The notes beneath the pieces are model-generated. The model was not told the DNA's origin and made no database searches. It saw only the letters and a list, made by a program, of their open reading frames with translations. A stretch of 64,000 nt of DNA, taken from NCBI RefSeq assembly GCF_933775445.1, contig NC_065875.1, positions 11,359,001 to 11,423,000 of the forward strand, read 5' to 3'. Positions 1 through 12,905 of this stretch are shown here, piece after piece (the stretch's first letter is position 1; every line of letters starts with the position of its first letter). The DNA is from Argentina anserina (Eukaryota; Streptophyta; Magnoliopsida; Rosales; Rosaceae). The position numbers and the translations under genes are program-made.

Positions 1-3000
1 ACTCCTCCCTTATACATACATCGTTGTTTCATAGATATGAACTTAAACGGAAAGTATGCTATAAGACAACAACACTAACAATACGAAAAGTTTTATTAAA
101 AAAAAAACAATATGAAAAGCTCTATCTAAAAGTTTTTATGGAAAACTATGGTCAAACACTGTAAGAATACAAGTTAGGCAAAATCAGAATCATAGACGTA
201 CTAAACTGCATAAAAATCAATAACAATAAATACAGGCATCATGAACAAATTTAATAGCTAAATCCAATTGGCTTAAGGAATGACCAATATAAACCAAGAC
301 AGCACATGCGAATATGGCGTTTAGAAATGTACACCAGAAATGACCTGAATATGAGGTCACTAAAGCTGACTACTGGAGTTGGTGACTGGAGGTTGTATAT
401 CAAGAGATGTAAGCAGTTATTGGTCTGGACCGAATATGGCATATGATGAAACATATTCCAATTCACCACACTACTCGGCCCCAAAACTAGAATTAGATAG
501 TAAACTTCAACGCTCCATCTAAGCAATAAGAACTAATTAACTCCTGTGTAGGACTGTATTAACATCTATCCAAGATCTTCACAGTTCTGCTATTCATACA
601 TGTCAGCAAGTAAAACACTAAAGAACATTTGCAATTCTCACATCATTAACAGAAAATGTCGTACATAGAAACAGAAATTCGGGGAGCAAATAGATTCTCT
701 GAGGTCACCAAAGCAAACTATCAGAGTATCAGTCACCTAGCAAATTTGAAAGAACACTTTTTATCAGCTTGGATACTCCAGCATTGGTCATATATTATCT
801 ATAATAACATTAGTCAGAAGTTTGCCCCATTCGCACCTCAACAAAATAGAAAAAAGATTAATGCAACCAGCATCTGTAATTGACTTGAGAATCTGTATCA
901 TGGAAAACAAAACACAGTCCTAGCTCAAAAAAAAGGCCATTCCTCTACCAAACTGTAACCACAACCTCCTGGCCAATACCATTATCACCCATGGTTGCCA
1001 TAATTAAGAGAAAATCAAGTAGTCCACGACTTACCAACAGCTAATAACATCATGAAAGAAGGAAGACAAACAAACAAATCCCAGAAAGACCAACTTCTCA
1101 TTTCATCCGGTCCAGGGATCTACTCAACCACGCCATGTAGTAGTAGTCAAATTTCAGTCATCAAGTGAAAAGGAGCAAACCCGAGCTCCCCATTAATTCT
1201 AACCTTTATGGGAATATAAATACATCCACAGTCAGGTTTTGGCATTTACGTGTAGCACAGAATGACCACCAGAAAGAACAAACTCTATACCTTCTATTTT
1301 CCTTCAACATAACTTTTCATCTTATTGGTTTTAAGTGTATATCAAAGTACAAACAACAAAACAAATTTTTAGCTCATACTAAAGTCCAACTATGGATAAC
1401 ACCACAAACAAAAAAGAAACAGAACAAAAGAACAAAGGGGAAGAAATTGAGGATATACAAGTGTATAAAAGAGCTGGTGAGAGTACTTTCAGGCCACTCA
1501 TAACCACCTATAATCTAGTTAATCTTTAACCATGGTCCAACACTCAAAAGAACCTGGTTTAACAGAATTCAGAACAATTATTGAGAATCAAGACCTGTGC
1601 AGAAACAATTCACAAATACTCTAATGTCCATTCTGCTAATGAGTACTTATTGTATACAACACAGTCCCTAAGCTTTTCTTATTTGCTACAACAAAAGCCA
1701 AACATAGTCATACTGAAGGAATGACCAAAAACAAGTAAATCATTACACAGGCAACTCTTAACGAATCCAAACCAACATCCACCTTTTTTACTACCAATGT
1801 TATAAAAATCCACGTCTTAAGAAAAAAAATCCAATATTTCCAATATCTGTAGTTGACTTGGCTCTGTATAACTGTATTAACAAAAATAAAATAAAAATCT
1901 AGCTGAAAGAAAGGCCATTTCTATCCCTAACTGTAACTTGACAATCTCTCTGGATAATACCGTTATGCCAATAATTTCCATAATTGAGAAATTTCAACCT
2001 GATTAATACTATCATCTTAAAATGAACAAGTTTTGCTCATAACAACACAACTGTCTCAATGCTTTCATAAATTCAAAGAAGCAGACATAACATGTTTTGT
2101 ATGAAAATCAATTAGTCCAATGGATTTAGCAACAGCTAATAATGCCATTCTGATAGTAGGAGGAATAAGATGATAACTGTAGACAAACTAACTATTAATT
2201 TCAGCCTCCAGGCCATGTAGTAGCAAAGTGACATTTTCAAACTCAGTTAGTCCAATCTAAGTCATCAAGCAACAGAGAATCAGACCCAATCTCCTCATTG
2301 ACTACATTATTTAGGACAAGATCCTTAACTTTTGAACTTTAATTAGCACAAAGATACACGAGAAGAATCTCCATTGATTGAATTTCTTTCAATCGAACAT
2401 TTATTTGTATATCACAATATAACCAACAAAACAAGGTTTTCAGCCTCCTAATATCATTAAACTATGGACAACAACAAATGCAAAAAAGAATCAGAAAAAG
2501 GAATTAAAAAACACATCCTAACAAGTTGAGCATATACAAGTGTATATAATGAACTCATTACACTTTTGGCCACACACATTAAATCCTATACCAAATATAG
2601 CCAACCTAATCCTATGGTCCTACACTAACTTGTCCAGAAACAATTCACAAATAAACTCTATTGTTCTGCTTATCTGCTACTGGGTACTAATTACTAATTG
2701 TATAGAAACCATACATTATCTAAAGTTCTCTTCTTTGCTATAATCACGTGGTGGCTGGTGCAACAGGCATTTTAACAGATTCGTGCAGAAACAATTCACA
2801 AATAATAGTTCTGCTAATGGGTATTGATTGTGTAGAAACCATACATTATCTAAAGTTTTCTTCTTAGCTATAACATTTAGATAGACTTAGTCATCATGAA
2901 AAAATGACCACAAATAAATGACTTCTACCATGATATCATTGTGTTCAGGCAGGTTCAAAGGAATCTAAGTCAACATCCATCACTTAACTATCAATTTTTG

Positions 3001-3396
3001 AAATAATAATCCAAATCAGAGGACTGATTCCATATCTAATGATAAGGTTCTATGTCCAAATCAGAAACCAAATGCTTTCATTACTTCATTATAGATATGG
3101 GGAAGGCCATAAAATTGAAAACACCAATGGGATACAAAAAATTCATGAAAAATAACTAGTATGATATTCATTATATAAAATTGAGCTTCTACAGAGTATT
3201 ATTAAACAGAAATTATCCACTTCACCCAATCAGGAAAAAAAGTGAAAGTACAAACTAATTATATAAATCAACATAATAGATTGACATATTTTCACAAGAA
3301 TCTAACCTGAATCTATACATACCCCGTTTCTATTGCAGCACAAATATGCAGCCAGGACATCCAACAACACGAACGCCACCAAAACCAATGACCCCC
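1..3396. other. AT-rich DNA without a recognisable gene
   Basis: I see no conserved protein motif in either strand. The short open frames are unrelated to each other and low in complexity. The part next to 3396 should hold the 3' UTR of the minus-strand ELC gene, since its stop codon lies at 3397-3399. The most visible structure is the diverged tandem duplication listed separately. Confidence 0.5.
868..2880. repeat. Diverged tandem duplication, two long copies plus a short third
   Basis: The stretch 868-1690 is repeated in the same order at about 1842-2745. Paired landmarks are an ATCTGTAATTGACTTG-like start (about 870 and 1843), the AAGGCCATT..TAACTGTAAC block (about 932 and 1909), an ACAAGTGTATA block (about 1457 and 2535) and a CAGAAACAATTCACAAAT block (about 1600 and 2636). 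The last block occurs a third time at about 2785, followed by the same GAAACCATACATTATCTAAAG segment. The copies differ by many substitutions and small indels, so the duplication is old. No coding content was recognised. Confidence 0.65.
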
Positions 3397-4665
3397 CTAT
3401 GATGCAACATAATGTGTGAGCCTAGCAGCCATGTTAGCAACCTGTGACTGCATCTGCACGGCCCTGACCTTGGCCGACGTCGCGCGATGAAAGAACTGCT
3501 CCCTCGACAGCAACCTGACAGTCCTCAAGTACTGGTCAAACGGCACAGCCCCATCCTGCACAGCCTTATCCAACGAATACACAACATCCTCTATCGCCAA
3601 ATCCGCCGCCGTGCTCTCCAACATCTGCTTCGAGAGCCCATCCACGCACTCAAACGCATCATCCACCTCACCACCGCCGCCCTTGCCCTTCCCTTCGTTC
3701 TCTCTCAGCCACCCCTCCAGAACATCAGAATTCATCAACACCATCTGCAGCTGTTGCTCCAAACCCTCCTTCTCGTCCAGCATCTCCTTCAAGCCCCTCC
3801 CTAACTGCTCCGACCGCTGCCGCAGCGCCACCTGTGCGTTGAACAGCCCGTCCATCTCCGCCTCCCTCGCCTTCCTCAGCCCGGCCATGTCCCCGTGCAC
3901 CATCTCTACAATCTTATTAATCGCATTCCGCTTGTACACCTCCGTCGGGTCCTCCGTCACCCGCGAGAACGACCCTACTCCTCCTCCTCCGCTGCCGTAC
4001 GGCGACGGCGGGTACGGCCTCGTCGGCGGGATCACCGGGCGAGTGTAAGAATAAGACGAATTGGACAGACTCGGCGAGAGACTAGGGTTAGGGTTAGGGT
4101 TTGGAGTGGGAGTGGGAGTGGGATTAGGGCGGGGGCGCTGGGAGGAGTAGAGCGGCGGATCCTGAGCGAAGCAGTCGCTGAGGTTGCGAGCGAGGTCGAG
4201 GAGATTGGAACCGGGGAAGATCCAGTTCTGGAGGTAAGGGACGGTGACGAGGCCGGAGGGGTTGACATAGGGGTGGGGGCGCTTGATGATCATATCGCGC
4301 GTGGGGTTGAGGTAGACGCAAGGGGCGTCGCGGGGGTAGGTGTCCATGAGCCAGATGACGACGGGGATGTTGTAGGTGACGCCCTGGAAGGGCATGGGGA
4401 CGGTGCCGTCGATCTGGAGGAGGTTGACGGTGTGGCCGTTGTTGTGGGTGTAGGTGGCGGTCTTGGGCTCCAGGGAGGGGTAGGCGGAGATGAGGGCGAC
4501 GAGTTGCTGCCGGATGTGCCATTTGTGGTGCTCCACGTAAGGGAGGGCGTTGGGGCCGCGCTGCGAGAGGACGCCGCTGAGGAACGTCGAGAGGGGCTCC
4601 GATTGGGGGCCTGACATCGGATTCGGGTCGGATGGAAGGAGGGTCAGAGTTTTGGGGAGGAACAC
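3397..4665 (-). CDS. ELC: ESCRT-I subunit VPS23 / ELCH (TSG101-like UEV protein)
   Basis: This gene encodes the ubiquitin-binding subunit of the endosomal ESCRT-I complex, which sorts ubiquitinated membrane proteins into multivesicular bodies. It is one uninterrupted exon of 422 codons. Residues 45-170 form a UEV domain ([43 protein letters not shown]). The E2 catalytic cysteine position is replaced by tyrosine, as in TSG101, so it should bind but not transfer ubiquitin. Residues 173-225 are Pro/Asn/Thr-rich, about 262-325 are a probable coiled coil, and 345-422 match the C-terminal steadiness box ([22 protein letters not shown]). Length and intronless structure fit plant ELC. The second methionine, M17 (codon 4617-4615, MSGPQSEP), is the likelier start, because plant relatives begin only a few residues before the LSxxLSQRGP stretch. 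Confidence 0.93.
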   Translation of the reverse strand: MFLPKTLTLLPSDPNPMSGPQSEPLSTFLSGVLSQRGPNALPYVEHHKWHIRQQLVALISAYPSLEPKTATYTHNNGHTVNLLQIDGTVPMPFQGVTYNIPVVIWLMDTYPRDAPCVYLNPTRDMIIKRPHPYVNPSGLVTVPYLQNWIFPGSNLLDLARNLSDCFAQDPPLYSSQRPRPNPTPTPTPNPNPNPSLSPSLSNSSYSYTRPVIPPTRPYPPSPYGSGGGGVGSFSRVTEDPTEVYKRNAINKIVEMVHGDMAGLRKAREAEMDGLFNAQVALRQRSEQLGRGLKEMLDEKEGLEQQLQMVLMNSDVLEGWLRENEGKGKGGGGEVDDAFECVDGLSKQMLESTAADLAIEDVVYSLDKAVQDGAVPFDQYLRTVRLLSREQFFHRATSAKVRAVQMQSQVANMAARLTHYVAS

Positions 4666-5197
4666 GCGGAGTTGATTTGCTTAGTGGAGAAGATAAAGGG
4701 AAAGGGGGGGGGGGGGTATTCTCGCGTTGGAGGACTCATAAAATGGTGGAGGAGCCGGGAGGTCATCATTTGATGTGTCCACATCATCATCTAAATACTA
4801 ATAATATTTATTTAACACGCCTCCCATCTGAAATTCTATTTGGAAACAAAAAGACCAATAATCAAAATTAAAACAACTATCTTGACATTTTCTAGGTGTC
4901 CCAACATAAACAAAGTTGACTTCTAGAGTTCTTCCTCAACGGCTAAACCAAAACTCTATCTCTGCTGCCACTTTGGAAAATGAAGTTCATTCAACATGTA
5001 GTAAGAGAAAGTCAGAAACCTACGTTTGAAGTTCCCAAATCTCTAGATATGAACTGGTATTGAGTTTAATCTAATGGGTTGATTCAATGTCTTGCACTAA
5101 AAATTTTGGTTGCAAATTAACTATTACGAACTCAAGCCAAGAATTTATCGATGATAAATTGATCAAGTGAAAGTTAAAGTTTACATAGAACATTAGG
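4666..5197. other. ELC upstream region
   Basis: This is the 5' flank of the minus-strand ELC gene. It holds a run of 13 G at 4704-4716, inside what is probably the 5' leader or core promoter, and an AT-rich block around 4800-4816 that could serve as a TATA region on the minus strand. Nothing else was recognised up to the solo LTR at 5198. Confidence 0.35.
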
Positions 5198-6632
5198 TGT
5201 CACAACCTCAAATTTTAAACAATAAAAATTAAATAATCTCAAAATTAATTGAAATTACTTTACAGAAAACAAATATCCACCTTGAGTTTAAACATATAAC
5301 TTAGTTTACAAACTCAGTACATTTACTCAATATACACAATGTGAAGAAATGTACAATTTATATAATCCACTCATATTTCACTAAAAACGAAAAGACACTA
5401 CAGTAGTTGGGCCCCACTGCCTAGCTGTCTAGTTTCCACTATTATGAAGTATTACCTGCAGCACTACTCCCTGCACTATTAATTGCTATACCGCGATTAC
5501 AAATACAAAACCCGGTAAGTTTCACAGCTTGTATCAGTAAAAAAAATACTCAATATAAAGCATCATCACAACATAACCACCACAACCACAACCTGTCACA
5601 ACAATATCAATTACTCAACCACCGTAACTCCACCATTCTAATAACATCATCACAGATGATACTCACGACAATTGAGCCATTCATGAGTTACAGCACTTTG
5701 TCCCATGAATGATGCTCTACACAATAAACTAATCATGAGTTACAACACTTTGTCTCATCATTAGTAGGCACAAACACTGGATCTCTAGATAAATCATCCC
5801 ACACCCGGCCAATGTGTGGTTTCGACACTGCCTATCGCCACTTTAGCACAACAAACAAAATAACAGATTTCCGCCACTTTGGAAAAATAGTTTGACAACG
5901 CCATAACAATACCGAAACTCACAACAATAACACCAGAATGTACATTTTCGTCCTTTCCAGTCAAACATCACAACAACAGTTACAACACTATACAGTTATT
6001 CCATCCACAAACTTCTATTTTACCGAGAGGTACATTTTCTTCCCTCTCGGTCTCATCCTCCAAACAATATCTCAAAATGATAAACAAAGAATAGCAATAA
6101 TTAAAAAAAAGAACCACAAATAATAATGTAACAATATATATTCAATGATAATATTTGCACATTTCCATTACCATTTAGAAGCACATCTATATATCACCAA
6201 ATATATATAACAATCACACTAATTGAAGCATGCATTTACTTTAGTATACAAAATGTAAAAGTAAATATGTTTAGTTACCACCAAGAGTAACTTGCACAAA
6301 TGTGAGGTTTACGCACCTTAAAATTTGTCTTGGGACCTCCACCTAATGTCAAGTGAGGCTCACTCACTTGCTTGTCAATCACCCAAGTGACATAAATTTC
6401 ACTTAGTAATGAATAAACCAAGGTAAGTCTCATTAATCTAACTCTCTCTAAAAACTCCTTAAACCACTGTAAAAAACCAAGCCTTGTTGCGACCCTCTCC
6501 ACTACCTAAAGCCAAGGCTGTGACTAGCTCACAAACATGGATTTGACAATTTCAAAACCAAGTGAACTCAACCTAGCTCTAACTACACTTCACTTGATTA
6601 AAACATGATAATTGCATTAGTTCCACAACTAA

Positions 6633-6663
<31 letters not shown>

Positions 6664-7514
6664 CAGAACATAAGCATGAAACAGAACTTCATATCTTAAA
6701 TGAAAATTGCAATCCAAATAATGGCCCCTGCTGCCGCCCACCACCATCTCAAACCACCCCTTGCTCCTCAAATTTCCTATCCTCACCGTCACTAACACAA
6801 TCCTAACTAGCAAAACAAATGAAAGGAAGAAATTGTATACCTACAACAAGAACCAACTCAGTTGGGAAGTGATCGGAAGGCTACTGTTAAATTAGCTTCA
6901 ACTAAGCAACTCAACTCCCCAAATTGAACTCAATGACAACCAAAACTCTACATCGACGGAGTTTGTGACGGTGATGGGATTTCAGTGATTTCTGGGCGCT
7001 GCTGCCGTGGCCAACTATACGGTTCCAATGAGACCCTCGACGACAGAAAATGCAGCCGGACGAGGGAGATTGAAGGAAAAGAAGGTCTGCATCGAAAATG
7101 AAAGGAGGGAGACGATGAACAGTGCATGTGCGGCTATTCTAAAATAGTTTCTGATTTTTAGGTTTCTATTTTTCACCCTCCCTTTTATACCCCTTCCAAA
7201 ATTGAAAACTAAACTTATGTTGCTAACAACTTCCACATACGACATTCGATTTAAGCGTGCCGTGTGTCTATGGACTCATATTGACGAGCTCTATGACTTT
7301 TGTGAAGAACGTTTTTCAAATAAGAGTGATAGATTAAAAGTCAACTCTTGAGTCAAAGTGATTGATTTGTTTAACATGCTTTTATCTCTCAAAACCAATT
7401 TCTACTTGCACAAATGCTACTTAAAAGGCATAGAATAAGAATTTATACAATTTACCATTCCATTAATCACCGAGAAATTACAAGAAATAGAAATCGAAAA
7501 TTCGGGTTATTACA
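5198..7514 (-). mobile_element. Solo LTR (copy A) of a long-LTR retrotransposon family
   Basis: On the minus strand the element starts TGTAATAACCCGAATTTTCG (ending at 7514) and ends ..GAGGTTGTGACA (at 5198), so it has TG..CA ends. It is flanked by a perfect 5-bp target duplication TTAGG at 5193-5197 and 7515-7519. It is 2317 bp with no internal region and no second LTR, so it is a solo LTR left by recombination. A TATA box GTATAAAAGGG lies on the minus strand at about 7183-7194. The same blocks recur in copies B, C and D of this window, including the GGAAGTTGTTAGCA stretch before the TATA. The LTR length and end sequence suggest a Ty3/gypsy chromovirus (Tekay/Del type). That class is inferred, because no coding region is present. 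Confidence 0.88.
6598..6665. repeat. Poly-A / (AC)n simple repeat
   Basis: An A-run of about 19 bases is followed by (CA)n to about 6664 inside solo LTR A. It is a simple repeat with no other signal. Confidence 0.8.
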
Positions 7515-7575
7515 TTAGGAATTAAGAAATCTCAACTAACTTCAACCACCCTCCCTAAATCCCATAATTTTTTTC

Positions 7576-9668
7576 TGACACGACCCGCCCCAAATTAACC
7601 TAATATCTAAGGTAAGTTGTGCATGAACCACTATCAAATGAGATGTACCAAAATTTTTGGCATAGTCTCATTTGAAAGTAGCCAACCCTTCTTGCACAAA
7701 AACCACACTTCTATTTTAATACATCCAACCTCAACACCTGGAGCCTCCATGCTCTCTAACACATAAACCAAGCCCCGCCACAAATTCAATTAATTAGAGA
7801 AAGACTACAACCTTACAACTAAACTGACGGAAGCTGCAAAGATGACGATGCCTCACTTCAGGTACCATTGACCTCCTCAAGCTTTTCTTGCAAGATGGGC
7901 GGTTGAAAACAAAGGGCCCAGGGGGAAGTAATTAAAAAACAAAAACATGTTAGAGTGAGTAGACGAAAAATCAATACCGAATTAAAATAATCTATTATAA
8001 TTATTTGCCCAATTTTCAGTAGTATGAAATACTAATGCATGCGACTTATTATAAATGACGTAATCTAAATATTACTTCCAAGGATTTCTCGAACACAAAC
8101 AAATACAAGGTCAGACAAGGCTAATAATTACAATTCTTGATCTCTAAGATAGAAGCATCCAACATAATAGTATAACCATATCGAAACTCGCGTGCATGCC
8201 TGCCATATCACTCACAGACCAATACAAGACCACAACACACCATATAAGCACCACACATATCCCCTCAATCTCTGAATATATACCTAAGGTCCACTAATGC
8301 ATCCCCTCTCTTCTAGCGACCTAGTAGCATCTGCAACACTGCCAGTTCATCCCCTCTCTTCCGGTATCATCATATAATATGCCCTCCGGCCAATCAACGA
8401 TACTCTGAATAACATCAGAACATTGTTGGTTCATCCTCTCTCTTTTGGTTTTAATAAAAAACTAGCACCGCTAGTCAAATGATATCATCATGTCATATAG
8501 TATCCCCCCGGTAACAATAATACTCACAGGCTCCCAAAACCATCACGTCACGCTAACGAGAGAGTATTGGGCTGTCGTGGTTTCATCGACTATACCACAT
8601 CGCCTCCCAGGCGGAAGAGGGATATCACAAGATACGGTTCTACCATATGAAATTAAATCGATAATCTGCTAGTTCATCCTCTCTTTTCTAGCTTCACATA
8701 CTGGTGAGACAACTAGTTCATTCCTTCTCTTCTAGTGTCTCAATATATCTCATAATACCTCTATCAACCACTCTGTAACTTCATCCTGAGTCTCACTCAT
8801 AACCATATACCCCATACCGTCTCCATCACAACCATAAAACAACACTGAGTCTCACTCGGTAATATGTGACCAAACACCCTTCTCTAACTCAAAAATAATT
8901 GTCGTGTTCCACAAGAATGAGAACCCATATATATCATACCGCTTCTCAATACCAACCTAAACGAGATACCTGATAACACATGAACTCATAAACAAAGGAA
9001 ACCCACACACTCTATCATCCACACAAGTTGCACAACCTATCTGGCAAGGAATACCGCATCTCAACACCAAAACCAACACACATAACTAGTATCATATCAA
9101 TCATCCATCAAGCCAAGACAATCACATAGCTAACAACATTATCAATTCCAACTAAACATATCACCAATGCATCAACAACCAAACCAATGCAAAAGGAATA
9201 ACCGATAGTTTCTAAAAACATAACTGCATGCATTTATATTTAAAACAAGGTCACTCACCATATAATGCTAGCAACCCATGAGGATCCTTGTCTCTAGGTC
9301 CTGCGTAATAGTCCCAATCGGTCGAGAAGTGGCCGGAAAACGCAGCTTCCTCTCGGAACAATTTACCAATTTCGAATTCCTGAAGTAGCTTGATTTGTCG
9401 CCTAACTCTGGTTGAATCAAGCCAAGAAGGAAGGGATAGGACAATTTGCAGCAGCCCTGAGCTCTGAAGTCGCCGGGAGAGGCCACACGGCGGCATTGAC
9501 TTACAAGTTACAACCAGTTCTTACGGTGTAGCAACGCCATGTACAACGGTCAGCGGGATGTGGAACTAGTACCAATCGACTGGAAATGGTGAAACGGTTT
9601 GAACGGGACCGGTGGCGTGCCGAGTGGTGGCTGGACATCGGAGATCACTGGAGGAGAATTTTTCTGGG
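7576..9668 (-). mobile_element. LTR copy B, 3' part (split by hAT insertion)
   Basis: This is the end of a second minus-oriented LTR of the same family. At 7576 it reads TGACACGACCCGCCCC, the reverse complement of a ..GGGGCGGGTCGTGTCA end, comparable with ..TTTCGGGGCGTGACA in copy C. The copy runs to 9668, where a hAT element is inserted, and resumes at 12906. It starts only 57 bp after copy A's target duplication. Between 8296 and 8740 it holds several imperfect TCATCCCCTCTCTTCTAG-like repeats, so the LTR has an internal tandem array. No protein is encoded. The open frame around 9251-9496 has no family resemblance. Confidence 0.7.
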
Positions 9669-12600
9669 TATGGTTGTAAATGAGCCAGGCTGAGCCGAAT
9701 ACTAAGTTTTTCATGTTCGGCTCATTTTCATTTGATCAAACTCGAGCCGGGCCACAATTTGACTTTTGTGCTTCATGTTCATACTCGGCTCGGCTTGAAA
9801 AAGCGTGAGCAGGGCTCAGACCGGCTCATTTTATTAGATGAAATCAAACTCGAATTGAGTTACCATATGAAATTAAAAAAATTAAATTTTAAATCTAATG
9901 TCATAGCATCACACAAAATTTTTTAATTTAAAATCTATTGTAATAAACTAAAAATAACAAATCAAACTCGTTATTGAACTTAAAGTTTTTAACTAATTAT
10001 TCTAAAATGAAATCTTTCAGCTCTTTCGAACTAATATTATATTTGTAATATTATTTCTTATACAAAAATTATACTATATATATACCATAAAAGTTAATAA
10101 GTCAAGCTTAATTAATAAATGAGCCGAGCTTTTAACAAACCCGAGCTAGCTCGTGAGCTAAATGAATTGAATGAGCCAAATACTTATTGTTCAAACTCGG
10201 CTCATTTTCAAGGTCGGGCTTAATATTGAGCTCAAACTTAGCTCATTTAACTTTACGAGCTCGAGCCGAATGGGTTAAAAATGAGCCAAACTGTAATATA
10301 TCAGAATTTCATATTTAATTTCTAATTACTTTTTGGAAATTTTTATTTTGGTAGTGGTCAAATTATATTGTACAAGGGTGAAATCGATAGTGTTTGAGAG
10401 TGTAATTACTCGGAAACCTTACGGTAAAGGTGCAAGAGTTGACTTTCTATTCGTTGAGAATCTCATAAAACTTCTTTCATGAGAATCATAGAGCTTATCG
10501 ATATGAGTATGTAGATACGCGATACGCATGATTTAGAGATCGTATGAAAATGTTATGAGCAACTGAAGTTTTGAGTCCCAGAAATTTCAAGTATAAATAG
10601 AAAATTTAATTTTTAGAGTTTCATTTTTTTGTGAAACATTTTCTCTCCTCTCCCGCGCTGCACACTCCTTCAGTAACAAAGTTCTTCATCTGACCCGACC
10701 CAGACCCTGTTGACCCGACCCGGTTCCGTCCGACGTTGGATGATGCTGCAACCATCCAGATCGACGCATCTCTCCGTCGTAGGCTTCCCTATGGTAGTGG
10801 CTTGCGTCGTTCCGCACCGTTTGGCGGGAATCGAATGTCGAAAGTCAACCCGACAACCCGGTTTCAGTTCCACCGATTTTTGTGCTTTCCAGCGACGACA
10901 TCGTCCTAGACATCGTCGCCTCCACCTTCTGGTTCTCCCTACAAGGGTACCTAACCTAGTTCTTAACCATAACTGCAAATAGAAGAGCTGAAGATGTGGA
11001 GGTGAGTTTGTGTTCGTCGGCAACAGCTTCACGGTGGTGATTTGACTTAATTTCCACGCTCCATCGGTGTTGCAGTGGACCCTGGGCGTCTTCCTTCCGC
11101 CTGGTGGCAGAGAGTCACTCTAATTCGATCTCTCAATTGTGATTTCAAAATTGCAAGCTACTGTGGCAGAGCAGTGTGTTCCTGATGGTGAGTGTGCTCA
11201 AACTTGGGTTGATTTACTTGCTGCTGTGGTTTTCCGATTCAACCCTTAATTATCTTTTGTCACTCTGAGGTTGGAGCCTCAAATTGCAGACTGAGAGTTT
11301 AGCTTTTGAGCAGCGCTTTCCAATCGAGTTGTTTGTTTCTCAAGGTACCAAAAGTTATTTCTTCACTTTATCGATGTGTTAGTTGTTTTGGAATGCCTAG
11401 GGTGTGTAATTTTTAGGTAGCGAGTTGCTTGGGTGTATGGTAGCGAGTCCGAATAGTGCCATGAGAATAATTTGAACTCCATTTTCACTTCACGTACTCA
11501 TCATTATTGAGTGATTAATTTTAAAACGGTAGTTTCGGTTGTTACTTCACATGTTACGGAGTCTCGAATGTTTGGTCGGTGGGTGGTTTCAATACTTGGT
11601 TGACTTACATTTTGACCTAACGACCTTTTGAGTATCTAATTAAGTTAGATTTGGGTGGCTTAACTCGATTTTAAGGTTAACTAGGGTGAAGAACCTTAAC
11701 AATTATGTCATACCTCAAGGGATGTTGCGTTGTGATCTTGGTATGATTTAGGTATGCGATGCTTTGTTTTGAGTGGTTGCATTGACGTTACTTTCCATAT
11801 TTTGAGTAGAAGACGCAGCAGGATTTAAGATGAGTAAACCTCACAATGATCATCATGATCGAAGTAGTGTTATAATTCTTGAATTTAGTTGAGTGGTTAA
11901 CATAGTCCTTGCATCACTTGCTTATAAAAATTATTCTAAAAATATGTTTGGTTTAATTATGTGAACTTGATCATCTACGGTTTATGAGTAAGTAAAACGG
12001 TTTAATAAAATGATTTTAAAAGGTTTTGGTGATTATGGACTATGGTGAATGTGAAAATGAAATTGTTTTATGCATGTTGATATTGATATGATATAGTCAA
12101 TATATATATATATATGGATATTTTATATCCTTAAATGTGATTATATCTTAATGTTGGCGGAAGGGACCGGAGGGGAAGAAAATGTACCTTCCGGTAATTT
12201 GGTTCATTGAATGATTATTTGATACTGTTGGCGGATGAAACCGGAATGGAAGAAAATGTACATTCTGGTAAATTGTGGTTATCTAGGTGTCATGAGTGCA
12301 TCTTTTTAAAAGAGAAGTTAACTGTGTTATGTTTATGTTGGTTGTTGAGTTGTTAAATTCCCAAGACATGAATTTTGTCATGTGTTTTCCCTTTTAAGAA
12401 AGGGATATTGTGATTTAAAAGAAAACAAAGTGAGAGTATTTTTCATGGTTTTAAATGAGTGTTCTTGATTTCAAGTTGAGGTTTTTATTTTCTCATTTCT
12501 AGCATCTGATGGTGTACTTGTGGAAATTCATGAACTATGTTTTTATGCAGGAATCACTAATCTTTAACTTGCGTTTCGTTGAGTATAATTGTAGAGTTAG

Positions 12601-12905
12601 ATGTTGTTGCTTATGTTTGAGAAATATAAAGCATGTGTTATGTAGTTAAGTTTACTCATACGAGCTTTAAAAACTTACCAGGTTTGCGTCTTTACAACCT
12701 GGTGCACCAATCCATGGTGTAGGGTTATATGTGCAGGTGGAAGTATTCAGGTTCTCAGCATGAGAGATTAGAGAAGTTGTGCACAACGATATTAGAGTAA
12801 TATTTGAAGTTGATTCGAATTATCATGTTTTCAAATTTGAATTTTGTTGTGTAAATTTCGGGGCGTGACACAAACACGAGCGGTTCGAGCTTACTTACAA
12901 CCCTA
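9669..12905. mobile_element. Non-autonomous hAT-type element, interrupted by solo LTR C
   Basis: The left end reads TATGGTTGTAAATGAGCC (9669). The right end, reverse-complemented, reads TAGGGTTGTAAGTAAGC (ending at 12905). Both resemble the hAT terminal motif CAGGGTTG. The flanks carry an 8-bp target duplication with one mismatch, TTTCTGGG (9661-9668) and TTTCTGAG (12906-12913), the size used by hAT elements. Without the inserted LTR the element is only about 650 bp and has no transposase. Both ends are dense in GAGCCGAGC/GCTCGGCTC motifs, which look like repeated subterminal transposase-binding sites. It depends on a partner for mobility and is now broken. Confidence 0.82.
10292..12870 (+). 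mobile_element. Solo LTR (copy C) inserted in the hAT element
   Basis: It begins TGTAATATATCAGAATTTC and ends AATTTCGGGGCGTGACA. It is flanked by a perfect 5-bp duplication CAAAC (10287-10291 and 12871-12875). At 2579 bp it is longer than copy A but has the same order of blocks: a GTTGACTTT stretch, a TATA-like AAGTATAAATAGAAA at about 10589, and the family 3' end. An imperfect tandem repeat of about 81 bp occurs near 12155-12280 (GGCGGA..GACCGGA..GGAAGAAAATGTAC, twice). Because it lies within the hAT, it is the youngest of the three nested insertions. Confidence 0.88.

Noticed and set aside
4085..4105. Telomere-like (TTAGGG)n hexamers
   Set aside because: Only about three units, inside a conserved coding exon where they encode Asn-Pro repeats. 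They are also not the plant TTTAGGG heptamer, so this is not an interstitial telomere.
3895..4614. 239-codon open frame on the plus strand, rich in Arg, Gly and Val
   Set aside because: It is the opposite strand of the conserved ELC coding exon. Its composition follows from the GC-rich codons of ELC and no family motif appears.
8296..8740. CRISPR-like or satellite array (TCATCCCCTCTCTTCTAG repeats)
   Set aside because: Spacing and sequence are irregular, and it lies in an LTR of a nuclear plant element. It is an imperfect LTR-internal repeat.
10670..11032. 120-codon minus frame and overlapping plus frame in solo LTR C
   Set aside because: It lies in the leader part of an LTR, has no homologous open frame in copies A or B, and no recognised domain.
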